From: Bacteroidota bacterium
GTDB lineage: Bacteria; Bacteroidota; Bacteroidia; Flavobacteriales; Flavobacteriaceae
NCBI GenBank assembly: GCA_021793535.1
Contig: JAJYSO010000132.1
Coordinates: forward strand, 1-5,772
DNA: 5,772 nucleotides
Direction: 5' to 3'
The notes beneath the pieces are model-generated. The model had not been told where the DNA came from. It did no database searches and worked only from the letters and a program-made list of their open reading frames with translations. Each line of letters begins with the position of its first letter. The first letter of the stretch is position 1. A program made the position numbers and the translations under genes. Below are positions 1 to 4,923 of this stretch, in pieces.

Positions 1-101
1 TCATCCCTCCACATTTAGGCTATGGCGCCAATGGAATTGGTCCCATCCCACCAAACTCCATCTTAGTTTTTGACGTCAAGCTTGTGGACATCGAAGATTA
101 A
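1..101 (+). CDS. FKBP-type peptidyl-prolyl cis-trans isomerase, C-terminal end (partial)
   Basis: The open frame enters from the left edge (first full codon at 3) and stops at TAA 99-101, giving 32 residues. They contain IPPHLGYG, then IGPIPPNSILVFDVKLVDI. This is the hallmark C-terminal end of the FKBP fold: the IPPxLaYG loop that lines the proline-binding pocket, followed by the IPPNxxLxFDVxLxxI final beta strand. The family accelerates cis-trans isomerisation of X-Pro bonds and assists protein folding. In Bacteroidota many members are exported or lipid-anchored, but the N-terminus lies outside the window, so location and total length cannot be judged. A strong terminator follows 24 nt after the stop, so this is the last gene of its transcript. 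It converges on pepD. Family assignment is secure; the specific paralogue is not. Confidence 0.88.
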   Translation, partial: IPPHLGYGANGIGPIPPNSILVFDVKLVDIED

Positions 102-125
102 ATTTCTTTGTGATTCCTCTCAGCC

Positions 126-160
126 AAAGCCATTTTCCTTTATAAGAAAATGGCTTTTTT
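126..160 (+). terminator. Intrinsic terminator of the FKBP gene
   Basis: A perfect 12-bp stem pairs 126-137 (AAAGCCATTTTC) with 146-157 (GAAAATGGCTTT) around an 8-nt loop. A six-T run (155-160) begins inside the 3' arm and extends past the stem. It lies 24 nt after the FKBP stop, which is the expected position. Read on the minus strand, the stem is followed by GGCTG and has only three Ts, so it would be a weak terminator for the convergent pepD. Confidence 0.85.
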
Positions 161-257
161 ATCGAAAGAGTCCTCAGGATGTGCGGGGCAATACTTTCTT
201 TTTAGGTCCATATAGAGCCAGAACCTCCCACAGTTCCACAGGGTCCTGCAGGAATAC

Positions 258-1733
258 TTACTTGAGCACTCCCTTCTCTTTAGGAATATTTTCCAATACG
301 CCTAACAATAATTTCCAAAACTTTTGCGTAGACGAAATACTGGCACATTCATCCGGAGAGTGCGCTCCCTTTATAGTCGGCCCAAAAGATACAGCATCCA
401 TTTTCGGATAATGACTCAGCAAGATTCCACACTCTAAACCAGCATGACAAGCCACTACTTTGGGCTGAGTTCCATTTTGTTGTTGATAGGTATCCACAAC
501 TACCTCCAACACTTTGGAGTCTGGGTTGGGTTTCCATCCGGGATAATTCGCCGCGGTTGTGACCTGAAACCCACCTTGGCGAAAAGTAGCCGTCAACACA
601 TTGACCAGGTCCCGCTTCCCGGTTTCAATAGCGGACCGCGTCAAGCATTTAATTTGAATTTGGCCATTTTGAACCACTACACTAGCAACATTATTGGAAG
701 TCTCCACCAAATCTGGAATGTCCGGACTCATTCTATATACTCCATTGTGAGCAGCATATATCGTATTGAGCAGAGCCGCTGTATCTCGATGGCCAAGTAC
801 TTGATCAGGAGTCTCCACTTCTTTTATAACCATTTTCAAGTTAGGCTCTACGCTTTTATACTCTTCTTTTATATAATCGATCTCCCGTTGCAAAATTGTC
901 TCGAGTTGACTAGCCACATTCTTTTGTGCCGTAAAATGCACCAGACTTTCCCTTGGAATAGCATTGCGTAATCCTCCTCCTTCAACCGTTCCTATTTGAA
1001 TTTTACATTTGTTATAAGCCACATAAAGGATTCTATTGATGAGCTTGTTGGCATTTCCCAACCCTTTGTGAATGTCCATTCCCGAATGCCCCCCATTCAA
1101 CCCTGATAGCACCAATTGAAAGCCAGCTGAATCCGGTAAAGGGTTCTCCGGTGTATAGGTTTTAAAAGCCGTCACATCAATCCCTCCTGCACATCCCATA
1201 TCAATTTCATCATCTTCTTCCGTGTCCAAATTTAAAAGTATCGAACCTCTTAAAACATCATTGTCCAACTCCATCGCCCCAGTCATTCCTGTTTCTTCGT
1301 CATAGGTAATTAAAGCTTCCAAGGGGGGATGTGAAAGAGTATCGCTCTCCAATATAGCTAAGATAGCGGAAACCCCTAGCCCATTATCTGCTCCCAGAGT
1401 GGTGCCACGTGCTTTGACCCAATCTCCATCGATAAACATCTGAATCCCTTGCGTAGAAAAATTGTGCTCCACATCGCTGTTCTTCTGCGCCACCATATCC
1501 ATGTGCCCCTGAAGAACAACTGTCTCTCTGTCCTCATATCCTTGTGTAGCCGGTTTTTTGATAATGACATTTCCAGTGGAATCCTCAATCGTCTCCAAAT
1601 TCAAAGAGCGACCGAAATCTAATAAAAAAGCCCTTACCTTTTCCACTTGTCCAGAAGGACGAGGAATAGCATTGAGGTTTACAAAATTATTCCAAACAAC
1701 GCTGGGTTCAATTTTTCTTATTTCATCGTTCAT
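258..1733 (-). CDS. pepD: Cytosolic beta-alanyl/aminoacyl-histidine dipeptidase (PepD, peptidase M20C)
   Basis: A 491-residue metallopeptidase of the normal PepD length (about 485-500). It hydrolyses Xaa-His and other dipeptides in the cytoplasm, feeding peptide-derived amino acids into metabolism; no signal peptide is seen. The di-zinc ligands of the M20 family are all visible: H77 in QGHMDM (with D79), D116 in GADNG, E146/E147 in DEETG (catalytic base and ligand), D170 in LNLDTEE and H458 in GAHSPDE. H216 in GGHSGMD marks the start of the inserted lid domain (roughly 206-385). The catalytic domain is formed by the N-terminal part and by about 386-491. The ATG at 1731-1733 is chosen because the protein starts as homologues do (short lead, then a P-x-x-VW-x-x-F segment). 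The upstream stretch is AT-rich with no Shine-Dalgarno sequence, as is usual for Bacteroidota. The gene is divergent from aroC and convergent with the FKBP gene, so it is probably monocistronic. Confidence 0.95.
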   Translation of the reverse strand: MNDEIRKIEPSVVWNNFVNLNAIPRPSGQVEKVRAFLLDFGRSLNLETIEDSTGNVIIKKPATQGYEDRETVVLQGHMDMVAQKNSDVEHNFSTQGIQMFIDGDWVKARGTTLGADNGLGVSAILAILESDTLSHPPLEALITYDEETGMTGAMELDNDVLRGSILLNLDTEEDDEIDMGCAGGIDVTAFKTYTPENPLPDSAGFQLVLSGLNGGHSGMDIHKGLGNANKLINRILYVAYNKCKIQIGTVEGGGLRNAIPRESLVHFTAQKNVASQLETILQREIDYIKEEYKSVEPNLKMVIKEVETPDQVLGHRDTAALLNTIYAAHNGVYRMSPDIPDLVETSNNVASVVVQNGQIQIKCLTRSAIETGKRDLVNVLTATFRQGGFQVTTAANYPGWKPNPDSKVLEVVVDTYQQQNGTQPKVVACHAGLECGILLSHYPKMDAVSFGPTIKGAHSPDECASISSTQKFWKLLLGVLENIPKEKGVLK

Positions 1734-1854
1734 TATACTTCGTAATTTTTAAAATGATTCGTAAAAGTTAACCAATTCCAATATAAATAACCTCAGAGAT
1801 TTCCCTTTTTAAAAAAAATTTATCATTCTTGAAAAAGCAGAACATCCTAACTCC

Positions 1855-1872
1855 TTCCGAATAAATTCGGAA
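1855..1872. repeat. 8-2-8 palindrome in the pepD/aroC divergent intergenic region
   Basis: TTCCGAAT (1855-1862), AA, then ATTCGGAA (1865-1872) form a perfect 18-bp interrupted palindrome. It lies about 120 bp upstream of each divergent start codon (pepD at 1733, aroC at 1989). No T-run follows on either strand, so it is not an ordinary terminator. The symmetry would suit a dimeric regulator site, but no regulator gene is in the window, and the role is inference only. Confidence 0.45.
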
Positions 1873-1934
1873 AATGGGTTTTTAAACTCAAGGGGACTCC
1901 CAAAATTTTTATATCTTACGCCCGAAAATTATCA

Positions 1935-1962
1935 CTAATTATTGCTTTTTCAAGCAAATTAG
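1935..1962. repeat. Imperfect inverted repeat just upstream of aroC
   Basis: CTAAT (1935-1939) pairs with ATTAG (1958-1962), and TTGCTT (1942-1947) pairs with AAGCAA (1952-1957). This gives an 11-bp stem with a 2-nt bulge and a TTTC loop. It ends 26 nt before the aroC ATG and overlaps the possible promoter upstream element. No T-run follows. It may be an operator-like dyad or a chance AT-rich symmetry. Confidence 0.35.
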
Positions 1963-1974
1963 CGATCAGATTTG
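1942..1974 (+). promoter_or_regulatory. Possible Bacteroidota-type promoter for aroC
   Basis: CAGATTTG at 1967-1974 matches the Bacteroidota -7 consensus TAnnTTTG at all but one fixed position. A TTG at 1942-1944 sits 22 bp upstream, at the long end of the usual spacing for the -33 element. Transcription would begin around 1980, leaving a leader of about 9 nt before the ATG at 1989. Such short matches occur by chance in AT-rich DNA, so this is tentative. Confidence 0.28.
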
Positions 1975-1988
1975 TCAATCTTAAAACT

Positions 1989-3059
1989 ATGGCAGGAAAT
2001 TCATTTGGCAATCTCTTCAGATTGACCACCTTCGGAGAATCACATGGTGAAGCCATTGGCGGCATCATAGACGGTTGTCCTCCCAATATAAAATTGGACC
2101 TGGAAGCCATTCAAACGGACCTTCAAAGACGAAAACCGGGACAGTCCAAAATCACAACGCAGCGAAAAGAACCGGATGAAGTTCGTTTTCTCTCGGGAAT
2201 CTTTGAGGGAAAAACCACAGGAACCTCCATTGGATTCATCATCGAAAATACCAACCAGCGCTCTAGAGATTATTCACACATCAAGGATATTTACAGACCA
2301 AGTCACGCCGATTATACGTATGACCAAAAATATGGCGTTCGAGATTACAGGGGCGGCGGACGCTCTAGTGCTCGAGAAACCGCTTGCCGAGTGGTGGCCG
2401 GCGCGATTGCCAAGCAAGCGCTGGAAACAATAAAAATCCAGGCATACGTTTCAGCCGTAGGCCCACTTCGTCTTCAACAAAGGCCTGAAGAAGTAGATTT
2501 CAGTCAAATTGAAAGTACCCCTGTACGCTGTCCGGATCCGGAATTGGCCGAGAAAATGATTGCTTATATCAAAGAGATTCGCAAGCAAGGAGACACCGTG
2601 GGCGGCATAGTGACTTGTTACATAGAAAACGTGCCTGTCGGATTGGGAGAGCCGGTTTTTGATAAACTCCACGCACAATTGGCCAAAGCCATGCTATCGA
2701 TTAATGCAGTTAAAGGTTTTGAATACGGTAGCGGATTTGACGGAACACGTCTTAAAGGAAGTCAGCACAACGATATCTTTGAACCCTCAGGAAAGACACG
2801 TACAAACAACAGTGGAGGCATTCAAGGAGGGATTTCCAACGGAATGCCCATATACTTCAATGTGGCCTTTAAGCCTGTGGCTACTTTAATGCAACTGCAG
2901 GAAACCATTAATAATAACGCAGAAAAAGTAGAGATGAGAGGAAAGGGAAGACATGACCCTTGTGTAGTACCACGGGCTGTTCCCATTGTAGAGGCGATGG
3001 CTGCCATGGTCCTTCTCGATTTTCTACTACTACAACGAACAATAAAATCTTCAACTTGA
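1989..3059 (+). CDS. aroC: Chorismate synthase
   Basis: AroC catalyses the last step of the shikimate pathway: loss of phosphate from 5-enolpyruvylshikimate-3-phosphate to give chorismate, using reduced FMN as cofactor. It acts in the cytoplasm as a tetramer. The 356 residues match the usual bacterial length (350-370). All three family signatures are present: GESHG at 16-20 (H19), GGGRSSARETA at 122-132, and GRHDPCVVPRAVPI at 320-333. The RPSHAD segment at 103-108 contributes the second active-site histidine (H106). The ATG at 1989 gives MAGNSFGNLFRLTTFGESHG, the standard N-terminus of this family, so the start is secure. The preceding bases are A/T-rich without a Shine-Dalgarno sequence. The symporter gene begins 4 nt after the TGA, indicating a shared transcript. 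No missing residues or frameshifts are seen. Confidence 0.97.
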   Translation: MAGNSFGNLFRLTTFGESHGEAIGGIIDGCPPNIKLDLEAIQTDLQRRKPGQSKITTQRKEPDEVRFLSGIFEGKTTGTSIGFIIENTNQRSRDYSHIKDIYRPSHADYTYDQKYGVRDYRGGGRSSARETACRVVAGAIAKQALETIKIQAYVSAVGPLRLQQRPEEVDFSQIESTPVRCPDPELAEKMIAYIKEIRKQGDTVGGIVTCYIENVPVGLGEPVFDKLHAQLAKAMLSINAVKGFEYGSGFDGTRLKGSQHNDIFEPSGKTRTNNSGGIQGGISNGMPIYFNVAFKPVATLMQLQETINNNAEKVEMRGKGRHDPCVVPRAVPIVEAMAAMVLLDFLLLQRTIKSST

Positions 3060-3063
3060 AATT

Positions 3064-4359
3064 ATGAAAAAACTCGCTTTACACTGGCAAATTATCCTCG
3101 GAATGGTTCTCGGAGTCGCTTTTGCCCTCCTTATGACCTACTTCTCTTGGGGCCCGAAATTTATTGGAGACTGGATAAAGCCTTTTGGAACGATTTTTAT
3201 CAATGCACTGAAACTGATCGCCGTACCCCTTATTTTAGGTTCTTTAATCAAAGGAATTTCAGACCTAAAAGATATTTCTCAGCTTTCGAAAATGGGGGCA
3301 CGAACAATTGCCTTATACGTTGGCACAACCGTAATAGCCGTATGTTTGGGGCTGGGGGTCGTCAACCTTGTTAAACCCGGAAATGCCATCTCAGAAGAAA
3401 CCCGAACAGACCTTGTCGAAAGTTATGGCGGTGTTGTTAATGCTGCTCAAGAAGGGGCACGACAACAACAAGAAGCCGGTCCACTCCAAGCGCTGGTTGA
3501 CCTAGTTCCCGAAAACATCATCGGTGCCGCCGGTGACAACGGCAACATGCTGCAGGTTATCTTCTTTGCCATCTTTTTCGGGGTGTGCCTCATTTTAATC
3601 CCTGAAAAACAAGGAGAGGTGGTCAAGAAATTCTTCGACGGCTTTAATGATGTCATCTTAAAAATGATCGACATTATTATGATTACCGCGCCGTATGGTG
3701 TTTTTGCCCTACTGGCAGCTTTGGTGGTTGAATCGCCCAGTGCAGACCTTTTTGCCGCATTGGCCATGTACGCCTTATGTGTATTGCTCGGAATGTTCTT
3801 AATGATCTGCTTTTATAACCTCTTGGTTTGGGTTTTCACCAAAAGAAAACCCTCTTTTTTTATGAAGGGAATGTCCTCTGTTCAACTTTTGGCATTTTCT
3901 ACCAGTTCAAGTGCCGCCACCTTGCCGGTAACCATGGATAGGGTTGAGAAAAAATTAGGCGTCAGTGAGGATGTGACCAGTTTTGTGCTGCCCATCGGTG
4001 CTACCATTAACATGGATGGAACCAGCCTATACCAAGCCGTAGCCGCTGTGTTCATTGCGCAGGCCTTCGGAATGGATTTATCTTTTGGAACTCAAATGGG
4101 AATTGTAGCTACAGCAACTCTTGCCTCTATTGGCTCGGCAGCAGTACCGGGAGCCGGGATGGTCATGCTGGTGATTGTGTTAGCACAAGCGGGAATTCCC
4201 GAAGCCGGGCTGGCCTTGATTTTTGCCGTTGATCGTCCCTTGGATATGTGCCGAACCACGGTAAACGTTACCGGTGATGCTACTGTCTCCATGCTCGTAG
4301 CCAAATCTATAGGAAAATTAAAAGACATTGACCTGCTCAAGAAAGAGTTGAGAGATTAA
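3064..4359 (+). CDS. Dicarboxylate/amino acid:cation symporter (DAACS/SLC1 family), probably glutamate/aspartate
   Basis: A 431-residue inner-membrane transporter of the GltPh/EAAT fold, full length for bacterial members. Hydrophobic segments fit TM1 (about 8-26), TM2 (45-65), TM3 (81-104), a polar Q/E-rich loop, TM4 to TM6 (163-257), hairpin HP1 with the serine-rich STSSSAATLP (279-288), TM7 with NMDGT (316-320), hairpin HP2 with AAVPGAG (359-365) and TM8. TM8 reads DRPLDMCRTTVNVTGD (390-405), aligning residue for residue with D390, D394, R397, T398, N401 and D405 of archaeal GltPh. Retention of the arginine, which binds the substrate side-chain carboxylate and is replaced in neutral amino-acid carriers, points to an acidic substrate; the conserved Asn and Asp residues point to sodium coupling. 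These are predictions from family knowledge. The gene lies 4 nt after aroC and is probably translated from the same mRNA. No clear terminator follows its TAA. Confidence 0.93.
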   Translation: MKKLALHWQIILGMVLGVAFALLMTYFSWGPKFIGDWIKPFGTIFINALKLIAVPLILGSLIKGISDLKDISQLSKMGARTIALYVGTTVIAVCLGLGVVNLVKPGNAISEETRTDLVESYGGVVNAAQEGARQQQEAGPLQALVDLVPENIIGAAGDNGNMLQVIFFAIFFGVCLILIPEKQGEVVKKFFDGFNDVILKMIDIIMITAPYGVFALLAALVVESPSADLFAALAMYALCVLLGMFLMICFYNLLVWVFTKRKPSFFMKGMSSVQLLAFSTSSSAATLPVTMDRVEKKLGVSEDVTSFVLPIGATINMDGTSLYQAVAAVFIAQAFGMDLSFGTQMGIVATATLASIGSAAVPGAGMVMLVIVLAQAGIPEAGLALIFAVDRPLDMCRTTVNVTGDATVSMLVAKSIGKLKDIDLLKKELRD

Positions 4360-4376
4360 AACAAATGTGAATTACC

Positions 4377-4422
4377 CACCCACGGCAGAGCCGATGAGTT
4401 GGATTTCAAGAGTCGCAGACTC
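4377..4422 (+). repeat. Tandem hairpins at the candidate left end of the element
   Basis: The first hairpin pairs CGGC (4383-4386) with GCCG (4390-4393) around AGA. It can be extended imperfectly by CAC/TG pairs on both sides with a bulged A. The second pairs GAGTC (4410-4414) with GACTC (4418-4422) around GCA. TGAGT (4395-4399) can also pair with ACTCA (4419-4423), giving an alternative fold. IS200/IS605 ends are recognised by their Y1 transposases as imperfect hairpins, so this fits a left end. No T-run follows, which argues against a terminator for the symporter gene. Confidence 0.4.
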
Positions 4423-4465
4423 ACCTAATGGTAACGCCAATAGCACAAACGAAATAATCCTCTGA

Positions 4466-4818
4466 CTAAAAAGGTACGCTCACCTCAAAAGTGCTTGAAC
4501 AGAAAAGAATGCACATCTTCTTTGAACTGATCGATGAGTAGTTTTTTACAGTACTTGCAAACAAAAATGAGTGGGCACTTGAAGTAGTGCTTTGAACGAT
4601 TTGCAAAAATGGACATCACTTAGACAGGAGTGAAAATGCAGCAAAGAATATTCTTAAATGAAGGAGTAAAGATACTATCGTCAGGAACTGGCCGTTACGC
4701 AGGTAGAGACTTAAGTCAGGCTGCTTCTCAAGAGCACAGGGCTATAAAACCCGAAGCCCATTTCTCTTCAGCAAACCGGGGGTTCACAAGGGGGGCTTGG
4801 GGCGAGAATCCTCACTAA
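4466..4818 (+). pseudogene. tnpB: TnpB (IS200/IS605 RNA-guided nuclease) C-terminal remnant, frameshifted and interrupted by stops
   Basis: TnpB is the RNA-guided RuvC-type nuclease carried by IS605-family elements. The pieces read in order as its C-terminal third. At 4491-4538, VLEQKRM...FELIDE recalls the segment before the zinc finger, and ends at TAG 4539-4541. At 4541-4618 in another frame, FYSTCKQK, VGT, then LNDLQKWT recalls the zinc-ribbon region, with TGA at 4568 and 4580 and cysteines lost. At 4602-4655, HHLDRSENAAKNIL is the RuvC-III motif (family DRDxNAAxNI), with the catalytic Asp at 4623. An extra A at 4656 shifts the frame. At 4657-4818, NEGVKILSSGTG, then KPEAH, leads to TAA at 4816. 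At least three frame changes and three stops make it non-functional. About 250 N-terminal residues are absent, since only about 100 bp separate this relic from the symporter stop. Codons 4630-4818 form an open stretch but are only the tail, not a gene. Confidence 0.75.
4750..4801 (+). repeat. Candidate right-end structured sequence of the tnpB element
   Basis: CCC (4750-4752) and AAGCCC (4754-4759) can pair with GGGCTT (4793-4798) and GGG (4799-4801), a 9-bp stem with one bulged G. An alternative short stem is CCCG (4750-4753) with CGGG (4777-4780). The GGGGGTTCAC at 4778-4787 resembles right ends of tnpB-bearing elements. In intact TnpB systems the guide-RNA scaffold comes from the tnpB 3' end plus this right end. 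Whether anything is transcribed here is unknown. Confidence 0.4.
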
Positions 4819-4923
4819 AAAACACCCTAATCCATACCCTTTACTGATTTTGATGTTTAAACTCAAAAAAGCCTTCGGTCACACTGATTATTGCTTATTT
4901 TAGCATTTTAAAAGTATTTTGTT
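4819..4923 (+). other. Non-coding spacer between the tnpB relic and mutS
   Basis: 105 bp of AT-rich sequence without a gene. It should hold the mutS promoter if mutS is not transcribed from further upstream. The best -7-like match is TGATTTTG at 4845-4852 (one mismatch to TAnnTTTG), but no matching -33 element is evident. GGTCAC at 4877-4882 can pair with GTGACC at 4939-4944, inside the first mutS codons, across a 56-nt loop; this is weak. No terminator with a T-run is seen. Confidence 0.4.

Larger units (their letters stand above)
4367..4818 (+). mobile_element. Decayed, internally deleted IS200/IS605-type element (tnpB relic with candidate ends)
   Basis: Three things occur in the right order. 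At the left is a GTGAATTACCC motif (4367-4377) followed by hairpins. Next comes a broken tnpB 3' end (about 4466-4818). At the right, GAAGCCC (4753-4759) precedes GGGGGTTCAC (4778-4787), the kind of sequence often seen at the end of tnpB-bearing IS605-family elements. GTGAA at 4367-4371 and TTCAC at 4783-4787 are inverted copies. TTAC at 4372-4375 resembles the left cleavage site known for IS608, and TCAC at 4784-4787 could be the right cleavage site. Only about 450 bp remain, against about 1.3-1.8 kb for a complete element, and no tnpA is seen. The exact boundaries are uncertain; the right border could instead be TCAC at 4812-4815. The tnpB part is well supported; the ends are inference. Confidence 0.6.

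Noticed and set aside
126..157. Bidirectional terminator also serving pepD
   Set aside because: On the minus strand the stem is followed by GGCTG, with only three Ts at its end, so it is not a convincing intrinsic terminator in that direction.
444..971. 175-codon plus-strand open frame inside pepD
   Set aside because: It lies fully antisense to a clearly real M20 peptidase with intact catalytic residues; its translation shows no recognisable motif and arises from the codon pattern of pepD.
1763..1770. Minus-strand TAACTTTT as a pepD -7 element
   Set aside because: It matches TAnnTTTG except for the last base, but no TTTG-like -33 element lies 17-23 bp upstream, so support is too thin to list.
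3447..3767. 106-codon minus-strand open frame inside the symporter gene
   Set aside because: It is antisense to a well-supported transporter and has low-complexity Ser/Ala/Lys-rich composition typical of a shadow frame.
4377..4422. Terminator or riboswitch after the symporter gene
   Set aside because: The short hairpins lack a following T-run, and their position beside the GTGAATTACCC motif is better explained as the end of the IS605-type relic.
4630..4818. Small 62-residue protein starting at GTG 4630
   Set aside because: Its residues after 4657 match the TnpB tail, and the preceding residues are an out-of-frame reading of the RuvC-III motif, so it is a fragment of the pseudogene, not a gene.
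4891..4921. Promoter for mutS with TTG at 4891 and TATTTTG at 4915-4921
   Set aside because: The -7-like box lacks one base of the TAnnTTTG spacing and would start transcription at about 4926, inside the preferred mutS start codon region. It could only work if translation begins at 4939 or 4951.
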